Below are positions 10,345 to 21,559 of a stretch of 64,000 nucleotides of DNA, in pieces (position 1 is the first letter of the stretch; every line of letters starts with the position of its first letter). The notes beneath the pieces were generated by a model, which did no database searches, was not told where the DNA came from, and was given only the letters and a program-made list of their open reading frames with translations. A program made the translations under genes and the position numbers. The stretch comes from Haplomitrium mnioides (lineage: Eukaryota > Marchantiophyta > Haplomitriopsida > Calobryales), in contig JBNGIS010008233.1 in NCBI GenBank assembly GCA_049999725.1, positions 1 to 64,000 of the forward strand, given 5' to 3'.

Positions 10345-10490
10345 AGGCTAGCCTCCTTAGCCTTGACTGTCCCAAAAGGCTACATGTTGACCCTCAGCAA
10401 TAGCCTTGACAGTCCCAAAACGCTACCTTGACAGTCCCAAAACGCTACATGTTGACTATCGACAAGTAGCCCTAACCATTCCAAAAGGCT
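10345..10490. repeat. Short local duplications (CCTTGACAGTCCCAAAACGC)
   Basis: The motif CCTTGAC(A/T)GTCCCAAAA(A/C)GGCTAC occurs three times, with a fourth diverged version (CCTAACCATTCCAAAAGGCT), separated by 30-75 bases. It looks like a local tandem duplication; no gene is supported in 9741-11300. Confidence 0.6.
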
Positions 10491-11406
10491 GCATGAACTA
10501 GTTGGTCATCCGAAAAGATGGCATGAGAATCAAGATGCACATCAATACAAGTTAACCCAAGTTCACCAATCTCAAATAGTATATCTCAACATCCATTGTT
10601 GTGCTTGTTTGCCAAAGATTGAGAAAAAAACTTCACTTCGCTTCATACAAAATTATCTTGGTGTCGCTACACACAATTTGAATGTACCAATTCTTGCACA
10701 TATAGAAGAAATATAACATGGATCTCTTCACCCAAACATGTGAAATTGTAAGTTGGACTTTTTATAAAAACCAACATAATTTTGATAGACTTTGTTCATT
10801 GTATACAATGGGCATAGTTGGCGATGCACTCCAAACAAGCTCTTTTAACTCTTCAGTTCAAACAATTTTCTAAACCCTACAAATGCCTACTTTCATTTCC
10901 TTTTCTAAACCCTCTTCAGAAAATAGTAAAACTAAATCGGTTCAAGTGAAAACAAAGGTAAAAAGGAACTAGAGACAAACAGCTTACTTAATATAGTGGA
11001 AAACTATCTTTACAAACGTGAAAAAGAAGCCGGCTGCAGCGCTTCCGTTTCTCTAAAGGAAAAGAAGAGGGTTTCTGCAATGCTCAACTCTGCTCTGAGC
11101 TGAGAATCCACTCCACTCCACTCCACTCAGCCTTATTCAACTTTCTAGAGAAGAAAAAGAGACGAGAGAAAGGGAGATCGGAGAAGGTAGGCGGGTGGGG
11201 AAGTGAGTTCCAACACATGACATGACAACAAGAAACCTAATTATCCAACACACTGCTATTGAGAACGGGACTCACATAATGCTCAGATGCAGAAATGAGA
11301 ATCCGCCTCTCTAACACCCACCCACCCACTCAATTGACATGAAAATGTATCGAGTAAATTATGAAAGATTTGAAAAACTGCCATGAAAGAATGTGAAAAA
11401 AAGAGA

Positions 11407-12828
11407 TCATCCCAGAAGCTGCTGCGCTGCCATAGGCGGTGGTAGAGGCCTGCTCATGGTCCTGTCTTGCATAGCCTTTATGGCCACGTATTGTGCGTAA
11501 TGGGACTTGCTTAACTGGTCTAAGTGGCTGTAATGGGCTCTGCATGACTGCTGCTGTTGCGATTGTTGTTGTTGTTGTTGTTGGGCTCCCATGCTTGTAA
11601 AGTGGGCTTGCTGAGAACCCAAGTTGCTTGTGAAATGGGCTTGTGGGGAAGGCGTCTGCCGCTGCAACTTGGATGTGAAGTTCACTTGCGGATCGCTTGA
11701 GATTTGCAGCTGCATCTGAAGGAAATCATCTCGATTGATATTGTTGCTAGAATTCATGGAAATCTGCAGACTGCTTCCATCCGAATTCATCGACGACTGT
11801 GCATCGTCCAGGGAAGAACCGGACCCAAACGTTCGCGACTCAATCTTCGAATACTGGTTTCGCTGATCGGACTGCATATGATTCATATCGTGCGATGCAG
11901 CGCTCAAATTCGACTCCAAGCTGAACCTGCCATTGAACAGAAACAGAGCAGGACTGTTACACATCCCCCCACAATTAATGTCAAATTATGCACACAAACT
12001 TCTGAATTTTCCACTACGCGAATGAATTGAAAACGAAACAGATTTCCTCCAGGGGGCGGCGGTCATATGCAATTAAACCGCTCAAAGTCAACCCCTAACG
12101 CTGCCACATTCTTGAGGCTTTCTTCCACGCTTCAGAACTCGACTATGAATTGACGCCCGAGAACGGTAAAGTTTGGAAGAAATGATAACAAAAAATTTAG
12201 CTACAGGAAACAGGAAGTACCTCGAATCGTATGACGCTGGGCCTCCAGATGATTCATAGCCTGTTTTGTAAGATCCTGGTTGGGAACCCGGGGATTCATA
12301 GGTTGTCCTATAGGATCCAGGATCAGCCTGAAAGCCCTGCTGCAACATGGAAGGTCTGCTCATACTGGGCTGCAGGCCGGCATACTGAGACATCACAAGA
12401 TTAGAGGCATTGTGAGCCGAATTCATGAGTGCAGTCCTTCCATATTGCATCCCCTGCATTTTGGGTGCCTGGGCGTACATTGACATGTGCTGTTGCTTGA
12501 CGGTGTAGAGCTGCTCCCTTGCTGCCTGCAGCTCTTCTTTCAACTTGGAAACCTGGCTTTCTAGAGTTGCTACCAAGCCGTAGGTACCATGAACAGGATC
12601 CTTCTCTCTTGTGTCCGCCTCGAACACCATCGACTTGGCGGTTTCCTCACGCTTGCTAGAATCCACTAACTTGAGGATGCGCAACACACTACTAACTCCA
12701 AAGACCTTGTGGACATTCTGGAAGCGCTTGGGCTGGTCCGGTGGGAAGTATGGTGCCAAAGGACAATCTGGCAAGCACTTGCGGCGCTGGAATTTGCATG
12801 CTGCACATGCCTGGTTAGCTGCAGCCAT
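11407..12828 (-). CDS. LBD transcription factor (LOB domain, class I)
   Basis: Plant-specific nuclear DNA-binding regulator. Two exons (12828-12221 and 11926-11407) with a 294-bp GT-AG intron (GAG|GTACTT ... GGCAG|GTTC) give exactly 376 codons, 375 residues plus stop. The LOB domain is complete: zinc-finger-like C-x2-C-x6-C-x3-C (Cys 8, 11, 18, 22), the GAS block (FQNVHKVFGVSSVLRIL, 36-52), the conserved DPVHG (77-81) and the coiled coil L-x6-L-x3-L-x6-L (Leu 89, 96, 100, 107) that defines class I. The C-terminal 260 residues are low complexity, rich in Gln, Ser, Met, Tyr and Gly, with a poly-Gln tract near 11565-11583, as in activation regions. The CAACKFQRRKC motif is reminiscent of LBD27-like members, but I do not assign an orthologue. 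Long for the family but intact. Confidence 0.93.
11927..12220 (-). other. Intron of the LBD gene
   Basis: Phase-2 intron with donor GAG|GTACTT and acceptor GGCAG|GTTC on the minus strand. Splicing makes an Arg codon (SYDSR|FSLES) and joins the two frames without a stop. LBD genes commonly have one intron after the conserved domain, although here it lies farther downstream, in the variable region. Confidence 0.85.
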
Positions 12829-13220
12829 GGATAACGTGCTTCACTTGGATCGTCACGTAGGAGTCACCTGTTCATAACAAATCTAGATGCTAGATAATCA
12901 GGATTACGCTAGACTGTCCACTTTGCCCGTGCTCATCCTCCTCCTTAAGCGTCCTTCCTAAGCATGTAGGTCACCACAGAAAGCGAGTGAAAGCATGATG
13001 AGGTGTTTTTGCTATTGTGTGCTATATCTGTCAATCTCGGAAAGGGGAGGAGAGTTTCTCTTCGCTGGCCAGACAGACAGACAGACGGTGTGCGTGAGTG
13101 AGTTGTGATGAATGAGAGAGACTGGTAAGCAGGTTCAAGTCAACAGAAGTGGACCCCGTTGGGCAAAATAGTTGGGGATGCTTTTGAATCGCAGTGTTGC
13201 ACTGTGGAGAGTTATCTTCC

Positions 13221-13229
13221 TTTATATAG
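13221..13229 (-). promoter_or_regulatory. Candidate TATA box of the LBD gene
   Basis: On the minus strand the sequence reads CCTATATAAAGG, about 390 bases upstream of the LBD start codon. This implies a 5' leader of roughly 360 bases, which contains a GACA microsatellite (13070-13086). Confidence 0.5.
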
Positions 13230-13394
13230 GGCAGGTTGTATTAAGGACAGAATATGTAGTTATCTTCGTCATTAGAATTCGTTTGGCTGCACTATCTGAT
13301 CTAAAATGCACAAAGCGTCATGGACGCCTGGCTGCATTCTGAATTTAGACCTGCAGTGTCTGCTTCTGCACTTTGACCCGACTTGACCATCGCC

Positions 13395-13445
13395 CACACC
13401 CACCTTCCCTTCCCTTCCTTCCCTTCCCCATCCCTTTTCCCTTTC
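13395..13445. repeat. CCCTT-rich polypyrimidine tract
   Basis: Irregular CCCTTCCCTT tract upstream of the LBD promoter. On the gene's strand it is a polypurine run. GA/CT-rich tracts are frequent in plant promoters. Confidence 0.6.
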
Positions 13446-14990
13446 TCGGGTTTTTTTGAGGTTGCAACACCCGGCAAGAATGTAGCTCCGCCGTGATTTA
13501 CATCACGACTTCAATCTGTCTACAGCGATCATGTAGGATTATTATTTTACATCTCGGCCTTGATCTGTCCAAGGCATCCGGAGATTTCGAGAATTCTAGC
13601 AGCCACAAATATTTTTATCATCCAAACAGGACTTGGAACTCTTGGAATTGTGGAAGCTGGGATTCTCACGGTATCACCGAAAATACAGCACCGATTCGTT
13701 GATCTACATTACTCAATTACACGATATTTTGAACATGTATCATGCTGGATCTTCTACCGGCGTGAAGAAAAATATCCTAGGGCCAGAGTGAGGCTGTTAT
13801 GGATGTAGGTCCAGATGTGTCCCTTGCTGAACGACTAATTTGTCCACTCATTCAACGAACCAGTCAACTACTTTCCACATTCTAATCGGTAGGCTCAGAT
13901 CTCTTGACCCAGTCATCCAATCTCCTTTATTTTTTATTTTTTCTCCACTCTAGAGTTCTTCTTGTTCTACTTACTTTTGACCTCCATGTACACAAAGATA
14001 CTTTCGCCAGATCAACATGGTGGACATCGAGTATGCATGATGCATTGGCCCTCAATCGTGGCTGGAGAATATTTGTGCATCCAAAATGCAGCAACCGCAG
14101 CCCCATTGTTGACTTGAGAATAGATTCTCATCGCCAACTCCACTCTAGGCTCGAACCGCACAAGCAATTTCACAACGCCATTAAATCCCGCCTCAGTTTT
14201 ATTGGCGGGACAATCGAAATATCCTTTCCCTAGAACAGGAAACAGATATACTTCAAGGGGTCCAGAGAGATTTTTGAAAGGTCTTGTAAACCATTGCTCA
14301 GAGTAACTTACGCATGTGAGAATTGTGGAAGCCAATGACGGGCATCGAGTAAGGCAATCCAATCCGAGAGTTAGTAGCGCTATCGTTTACTGTAGTTTGA
14401 GAGGAGTTGACGAGTTGCCGTTTGCAGAGTAAGACGGAGACAGCTTAACTGCATTCCGAGCAACCAACCTACGATCCCAGGTAGTGAAATGACGAGACCA
14501 CGTCAACTCCGTTTTCTAGAACAAGTCAAATTTGCACAGGGGGCGGTGAGGGGAGTGAGAGCTTGTTGTAAACAATTATGCAATTATCTGCCGGCCGGTT
14601 CGTTTTTGTTGAAAGTGCCAGAAAATGCGTAGAGTAATTTACTGAGAATAGTGCATATTCGAGATTTCACAGATTGTTTGGAATTGTGATGTGCAGAAAC
14701 GAGATGGCTACACTTAAGATGGGAAATGGCCAAATGGTGAATGCGGTCACCATTTGATTACTTTCAGTCCTGAACAGTCGAAGCGTGAACATGGGAAATG
14801 TCAGCAAAACTGGTACAGTAGTCTGCTGGTGGGCTCTACAATAATCGTCCTTTTGATGAAGGAGGTCTCCCATTGCTATCTTAAGGTGAACAGTAGCGGC
14901 CGCTGTCAGTTATCTGTCGCGTTCTCGATCCGCATTTGGATTCTGTCGTCACCTCAACAACTGAGTTGAAGTAAATTACAAAGTACTTGG
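13446..14990. other. Intergenic region, no convincing gene
   Basis: Balanced base composition compared with the AT-rich DNA around it. A minus-strand frame of 116 codons at 14012-14362 lacks recognisable motifs, and I found no splice-supported extension, so I do not call it a gene. Confidence 0.4.
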
Positions 14991-14997
14991 CGGTCAG

Positions 14998-15240
14998 CTG
15001 CTCCCCTCCCCTCCCCTCCCCTCCATTCCATGGAAAGCCGGCTGATCCATCTCCACTGCACTGCACTCACCCTCGGCTCCCTCGTCCCTCTCCATTCAAT
15101 TCAGACCCCGCTGACTTCTGTCGGCTCTGCAATCCCCCTTCCCATCCCTTCCCCCTGCCTTTCCCTTCCCTGCCATTCCCTTCTCTTTCCCTGTCCTGCC
15201 CTTCCCCCTGCCCTACCCTGCCATTCCCGTCCCGTCCAAA
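14998..15240. repeat. CT-rich low-complexity tract
   Basis: Starts with perfect CTCCC repeats (CTCCCCTCCCCTCCCCTCCC) and continues as TTCCC/CTGCC-rich DNA. Overlapping frames on both strands (about 110-130 codons) consist of Pro/Ser/Leu or Gly/Arg/Glu low complexity and reflect this bias, not genes. Confidence 0.8.
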
Positions 15241-15399
15241 TGGCCGGCCGGTGTGTAGCAAGGGAGGATCGTTTCGGTCAATCAGTGCCGGCACTGGAAG
15301 ACGGCGTCCCGATTCCCTTTCAGACTTCGTCACTCTCCTTTCTCTTATTTTCGTTCTTTCCAAAATTGCACGTAAGTAAATCTCAACAATATCCATGCT

Positions 15400-15868
15400 A
15401 CAATATATTTGGACCTTAAATCTTTGCTGTAAAGCGAAAAATAGTCATTTATAAGTCCAACTGTAGCTAAATTAACCAGACTTAAATATAAGTTACATTT
15501 ATTCTAAATGAGCAATAAACCCATCAATTGAAGCATTTTGTTTACAATGCAAGTAGTCAATCAAAGTTTATTTTCAACAACTTCAAATTTCAGTTAAGTT
15601 TATATACCGATCTTTTTTTGCTTTAAGACATTTATAATAATATTTTATTTTATAAGAAACTATATTTATTTATTTATAGATAAGAGATGTGATGTGAAAT
15701 TCAATTGAACTCACTATCAAAATGTAATTGTCTAATAAACTACACTAACTCAACTAGTTCTTGCTATTGTCCATTGCAAACAATTTTTATTGGATGTTTA
15801 AAATTAGTAATAAACCAGCATTTGATTTTAACTAGTATAACAATTATATATTTAAGTAATCATCAATT
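15400..15868. other. Very AT-rich intergenic DNA
   Basis: No gene, repeat or motif that I can support; stops are dense in all frames. Confidence 0.5.
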
Positions 15869-16155
15869 TCATATGTAGTCACACTCTTTCAATCCTAAAT
15901 TTTAAATTAATCTTGAGCATTTATATGCAATTAATTTAATTATATATATTATTTTTACTTGTTCTAATTAGAAGTAGTTTAACTAAAGAAGTAGTTTTTT
16001 TAAACTCTATTCATATGTAGTTACACTCTTTCAATCCTAAATTTTAAATTAATCTTGAGTATTTATATGCAATTAATTTTAATTATATATATTATTTTTA
16101 CTTGTTCTAATTAGAAGAAGTAGTTTAACTAAAGAAGTATTTTTTCTAAACTCTA
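15869..16155. repeat. 142-bp tandem duplication
   Basis: Two adjacent copies starting TCATATGTAGTCACACTCTT (15869) and TCATATGTAGTTACACTCTT (16011), period 142. Differences are few: single substitutions and one or two short indels. The unit is AT-rich and non-coding. High similarity implies that the duplication is younger than the surrounding satellites. Confidence 0.9.
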
Positions 16156-17790
16156 TTTAACTACTATGCAAAAACAATTATTTAAGCAGATCTTAAGTTG
16201 AAAAAAAATACTTTTATCATAGAATACAAGTTTTAATTAATATCTTAAATATATTAATTAACAAAGTAAATCACAAAAGAAAATTAAAAGAATGTAAACT
16301 ATATAATTATATTATAGAAAAAAATAATAACAATAGATAAAAGTGTCTGCAAATATTAGCATTATAATAATTAGAAATTAACAACTATACATATATATTG
16401 ACTCTACTATATAAAACTAGTGTTTTTTTTTGAGTTAATTCAAATTAACACTAATAAAGTCTTGAATAATAAATCTTTTATAGTGAAAACAAATGTGAAA
16501 TTTTGCATCTCTAATAATATACTTCTATTAAAAATACTTCTCTAGATGTTTGACTTTAGATGTGCTAGCTAAGTTTTTCTTATCTTATATAGTTTATTTT
16601 TAGTAAGTAGAGTATTTGTGTTTAATATTTTCTAAATATGTCATATTATTACTATACTATACTAGCCAATGTTATACTTACCAATATAAGAAAACTTACA
16701 AAGATGAAGAGAAATTACAAAAGAGCAAGAGCAAGAGAAAAACAAAATAGAATAGCACATTGGAGGACATATAGAATATAGGACAAGAGAAAGAAGCAAA
16801 CATGTATGTGTAACTAAATGTCAATATTCCTCTTTGTTTGTTTGTTAGACCAAAAGAAAAGCCCATTGAAGAAGTGGTGTCTCTCAATACCAAGAGGAGA
16901 AAATCCTTCTTCGTATTTGTATAGGATAGATATTAGTATTTGTATCGTATAAATATTAGTAGAGAGAGCAATAGAAAATCCATCCAGCCATACTTCCTTG
17001 TTTCCTTCCTTGTGTGAAGGGAAGGGAAGGCAAGGCAAGTAGAGACAAGAAGAGGAGAGGAGGGTGACAAGGAACTCCTAGGACATCTCTAAGTCATAAT
17101 GCCTTACTAACTTTAGCCGTGACTGACTGACTGACGCCACCACCCTCTAAAATGAGAAATGCTTGTAGAATGTGTACTAAATTTGATTATAACTATGAAA
17201 GCGAAGGGTTTGTATTGGCGGTCGTTGGGTGCCTAAATATGCCGCTATATTCACCAGCTCTTCTGGCATTCCGCCAAAATAAAAAACACACCACATGCAC
17301 ACGCCGCTACAGACAAACACGCCATGAGCCAAAATCCGAAACTCGCTCTGCACAAGTTTCCATTTTGGTTCAAATCCTGCGTCAGTACCAGCAATGAATA
17401 CCTGCAATCATTCTCACCATCACGACTGTACAATCTTGTGGATTCCTCCCAAACATGAGATGTGCAGCAGTCAGAATCCTCGCCCAATGTCCTCCCTCCC
17501 ATCAACGCCCACGTCTGTCGTTTTCACCATCGCTACCCCTGCCACGCTTCGAAATCGCCAATCGACCAATAAACACTGCAAAAGTTGGAAGAAAAAAAAA
17601 AGCAAGAGATGCACTTGTGCCCACCGTCTACGGTGGCCAGTGGCAGATGCTGTGGAGACTGGTAACCAAGGTTTGTTTGTACAGCATGTGATGATAAGAC
17701 CGTTAAAGCAAATGACGCGGCCGTCGAAGAGGAACCTGTGAGACTTTGTACCTGAGACTTTGGAGAGTTTCGTTGACGTGTACTGTAGTC
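16156..17790. other. Intergenic region, no convincing gene
   Basis: AT-rich to about 16700, then of mixed composition. Overlapping short frames around 17150-17830 on both strands compete with one another and show no domain. No gene is supported. Confidence 0.4.
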
Positions 17791-17950
17791 TTCAGAGGAG
17801 CTGGGGAATCCTTTTCTGGGCCAACACAAAGGATTGAGTCAGGTGCATTATACTCTTCCCCACTTCCCTATGCTGGGGCGGGCCCATTCTGATTCGAACT
17901 TGGGAACTGTAGTGCAGGATCCGATGCCCTACCAACCACACCGTCTGGCT
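17790..17950 (-). mobile_element. Candidate tRNA-derived SINE
   Basis: Read on the minus strand, 17945-17875 looks like a degraded tRNA: GACGGTGTGGTTGGTAGGGC (D-arm/A-box-like) and, about 45 bases later, AAGTTCGAATC (B-box-like, T-arm), ending GGGCCCGCC near the expected acceptor stem. About 80 bases of non-tRNA sequence follow. The combination of an internal Pol III promoter and an unrelated tail is that of a SINE. No second copy is visible in the window, so this is tentative; a tRNA pseudogene is the alternative. Confidence 0.4.
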
Positions 17951-19470
17951 CTTGGTTTGGAGTGGGAAATTAGATCTTGTGGGACCATTTGAATGCCTCA
18001 AGGAAGGGCTGTCAAAAAGTTAATGACTACCATTGCACATGAGTACAAGGTTTGTCAACTCGTCAGAAGGGCGTGCACGGTATTTCACCCCTCCATGCAA
18101 CTACAGTCGACCTAGTACATTAAATGTTTCGATTTGTCGTAGCTGAGAACATCAGTACCACCAGTTCTAGAGATTCCTAGACTGTAGCGCTCAATTCAAG
18201 CCACGAACACGGATGGAGTCATTTTACATGGAACTGCGTGGCGGAACGTTGTGGATTCGAGACACTCTGGCTATGTGAATACTAGCATGAGAAGAGGCTT
18301 GAGTTGTGTCAGTTGCCACATTGCCACTCATGGTACAGTGCAGTGGGTTACTAGCTAGCTAGAAGACAATGTAGCAGAGTGTGAACAAGTTCCCAACAAA
18401 TATGATACTTATTCTTTTGGACATGCAAACTCAAGGGGTAAACATCTCAATTTTAACTGGGACGTTTCAACACATTCGAAATAACTCAGTCAGTCACCAA
18501 GAGTGATACCAAATAATGTAAATTCCAACGACTCAAACAATAATCTCCAGAGAATGTTGCTGTTCAGAATTGTCATTGCAGAGAAACTTGTACTCGTTGC
18601 TGGGACGGCTGTTTTCATGCGGCTCTAGATCCTGCACGCCCTTTGTGGATGTTTAAAGCATAATGCCAAATGGTGAAGAGGTAGGGAGATGAGAAAGAAT
18701 TTCACTTATTCGGTATGCTGCCATAGTCGTGGAGCCATGGCCATAGAACATGGGAGGGTATGCAGGAATGAGGGATAGGGAGGGTGTGGCAAACAGCTGT
18801 AACAAGCTGGATGCCCATAGAACTGCATAGTCAGTCATGCATCACAGACAACAAAGAAGCTGTTGCAAAGTGAATTGTTAGTTCTACTTCACCTAGAGTA
18901 AAGAGCCTGGTATTGGGAAGGAATTGTCGCACTGTTGTTGTAGGTAAGATTGACAAGAACCCACAAACAAATATTCGGAAATAAAATTTCTGCTTGTACG
19001 GACGGCAGTGAGTCTTCAATTTTTGCTCTGCACACCAAACACACCTGGCTCTGAAACCCGTGTCAAACCTGTCTTACTAGTCCTTCAGCAGTACCACAGC
19101 CAGGAGGCAGTGCAGGAGGACAGAGTCTAGCTGACATTAGTGAGGCAAGAACTTGATAGTCTTTCTAAGACTAGACAACAAACTTTGTATCAGGATATAG
19201 GACAGTTTCTTACTCGTTCCTCTGTTCATGATTGAGATCTAGACATGGCAAACTTCGACAACAGATCCCCTTGAATTCACATGTACTAATTGTTCTCAAC
19301 ACCAAAAAAAGAATCGTTATGCTTGTTCTATTGGGAACTAAATAGGATGAAATTTGTTGCATAGTCCTTTCAATAGGACAATCAGTAGTTTTCCACATAA
19401 ATTCACGAAGCAAGACTGAGCTATATGTTTGAAGACAATTGGTTCGTGGTCAAGATTGGTCACTGCATTC
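17951..19470. other. Intergenic region, no recognised feature
   Basis: About 1.5 kb without a frame longer than about 70 codons and without recognisable repeats. Confidence 0.4.
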
Positions 19471-19471
19471 G

Positions 19472-19525
19472 GTCACCAAATTGACCATCACTGCTTGGGT
19501 CACCAGATTGACCATCACTGCTTGG
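19472..19525. repeat. 27-bp tandem duplication
   Basis: GTCACCAAATTGACCATCAC and GTCACCAGATTGACCATCAC begin two adjacent 27-bp units that differ at one position. They lie in a 109-codon open frame (19439-19768) with no recognised domain. Confidence 0.85.
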
Positions 19526-19747
19526 TCTTCCTTGGCAAACAGTCATGAAAAGGAACGCCTAAAATCCAACTGCAGGGGATCTAAAGTGAGCCCTGATGTG
19601 TTGGCATATTCTGATCTACCCTGGGCGGGCACAGTTGTTGATCAGTTGAGGAATGGGTGGCAAAAAGTGTATGAAGAGCCTCTGTACAACATGTCACCTC
19701 TTGAGCTACCTCACTCACCATCCGCTCCTCACCTTCACCTGCCCCAC

Positions 19748-19845
19748 CTTTCATTTCCTTTGTCATGAACTGCATGCTATTAACACAGCAGCTGCCCCTC
19801 CTTTCATTTCCTTTGTCATGAACTGCATGCTATTAACACAGCAGG
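19748..19845. repeat. 53-bp tandem duplication
   Basis: CTTTCATTTCCTTTGTCATG at 19748 and 19801 begins two units, period 53, that are identical over the first 44 bases or so. Near-identity points to a recent event. Confidence 0.9.
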
Positions 19846-20339
19846 GAACTGAGTATGTACATACACATCCTACTGTCCACACATTGATACAACTTTTGAG
19901 TAAAGACATTCATTTGTTTTAAGTGGGATTTGCAAAGTGACTTCATGGTACTAACTTGGTAGTATTTGCATTACTAAGTCAAATTTTGCCTTGCTAATCA
20001 ATATTTGCATACATAATTTATTCTCGCACTTTCAAAATTTCTTATGCAAACTTTTTTTATATAATGTGGGTTAAAAGGTTAGTTATCTATGTCTTTTAAG
20101 ATTATAGATATTTACTAACCTTATGTGTTTTTGTTTGAGTTTATATTCATAGTTGCATGGTTTTGTTTATTCTCTTTAAATTTATATCACATTTCTAAAT
20201 TTTGTTTATACCAAATTGACTATTTCTTTTGACTTATGTTGTATTTATTAGTTACTATAGTAGTTAGCAACCACCTTTCAAACTCAATCTAATATATCCA
20301 AAATCTACACTCTATCTTTAAACTATATCTATATAAAAA

Positions 20340-20469
20340 TAGTCTAGAAATCTTCTAAGAAAAATTGGTGCAAGGTTATTGCAAGGAAAAATATAATTTT
20401 TTTTCAAAGAAAATCTATGTAAGTTTCTTACAAGTAAAATTGACGTAGAGCTCTTGTAATGATAGATGG
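20340..20469. repeat. Degenerate AT-rich satellite, left part
   Basis: Loose repeats of the type TGTAGAGTTCTTGTAAGGAAAA with irregular spacing near 40 bases. The same motif resumes at 21065-21330 on the other side of the solo LTR, so the LTR appears to have landed in this array. Confidence 0.5.
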
Positions 20470-20971
20470 TGTAAAAGAACTCAAAGACCAACTTTCAAAT
20501 GAGTAACAATTCCAAGCTCTTGTAATGATAGATGGTGTAAAAGAACTCAAAGACCAACTTTCAAATGAGTAACAATTCCAAGATAACTCTAATCTATAGT
20601 TACGTAACTCAAAGCCAATAAGCAACCCAAAGCCAAACAACCAAAAAGCCAAATGAAATTCAGAGGAACTCGAGAATGAAGAGTGAGACTATGAAGCCCT
20701 TCTATTTATAAAAGAGAAGAAGGTGTCTTCCCCTTTACTTCATTTACAAATCACTTCCAATTTTAGTCCTAAAAGTTACTTCTCTAAAAGTAACTTCAAA
20801 GACAAGTAATCTCATCTCACTTCAATACTAAAAAGTAACTTTATACCACTTCAAAGTCACTTCAAAAGCAATTAACTTTAAAATGATTTTAACCCTAAAA
20901 GTGACTCTCTACCACTTTCTTCACTCCTCTCTATTTTCTTATAAATAGCACATCATATTTGTACTATTACA
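20470..20971 (-). mobile_element. Solo LTR of the dispersed Ty3 family
   Basis: Minus orientation, from TGTAAAAGAACTCAAAG to GTACTATTACA, colinear with the LTR at 40107-40630. It has no primer-binding site or coding region on either side. Its start and 20 bases of left flank are duplicated (66-bp tandem copies beginning at 20461 and 20527), and about 95 bases of its other end are repeated in diverged form at 20972-21064. Both ends thus carry local duplications. Confidence 0.8.
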
Positions 20972-21064
20972 TAATCATTTTCAACCCTAAAAGTGGCAAT
21001 GTACCACTAACTTCACTACTCTCTATTTTCTTATAAACAATATAACATCATGCTTGTATGAGTA

Positions 21065-21540
21065 CAAACGGAATGGGGTTCTTACGAGCAAAATTGATGT
21101 AGAATTCTTATAATAAATTGTGTATGGTTCTTGCATAGATGTAGAACTATTTTAATGAATTGTGTATAGTTCTTATAAGGAAAATAGTATAGAGCTCTAG
21201 TAATAAAAACACCAAAAAAATTGGTCTTGGCTCTAATAAGGAAAATAATGTAGATTCTTGTAAAAACAAATTGTGTAGAGTTATTGTTTGAAATAAGACA
21301 TAGAGAAGATCTTAAATTTGATATTTTCAAGTACAATTACAAACTTTGAAGCTATTTTGAATGGGAGGAAAATCTAAGACTTGGTATTGTAATTCAAACA
21401 TTGTACATAGAGAGCCATTATTTTGATTGAGTTGATATTTCATATGATTTTATAATTGAGTTTATATTCCATGTAACTTGAGAATGCAAAAAAAAGAAAC
21501 CAAAATCCAATAAAAATATATGATTTTATCTCAACTAGTT
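21065..21540. repeat. Degenerate AT-rich satellite, right part
   Basis: Continuation of the TGTAGAGTTCTTATAAGGAAAA-type repeat seen before the solo LTR, fading after about 21330. No gene. Confidence 0.45.
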
Positions 21541-21559
21541 ATATTTGAGCTATAAGCCC

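Noticed and set aside
14012-14362. 116-codon minus-strand frame
   Set aside because: No recognisable domain, no splice partners, no codon pattern that sets it apart; overlapped by another open frame.
14987-15419. Three 109-130 codon frames rich in Pro/Ser/Leu or Gly/Arg/Glu
   Set aside because: They follow the CT-rich low-complexity tract and appear on both strands.
17152-17829. Cluster of 60-115 codon frames on both strands
   Set aside because: Mutually overlapping, no motifs and no consistent gene model.
19439-19768. 109-codon frame containing a 27-bp duplication
   Set aside because: No domain recognised, internal repeats and no supporting exons.
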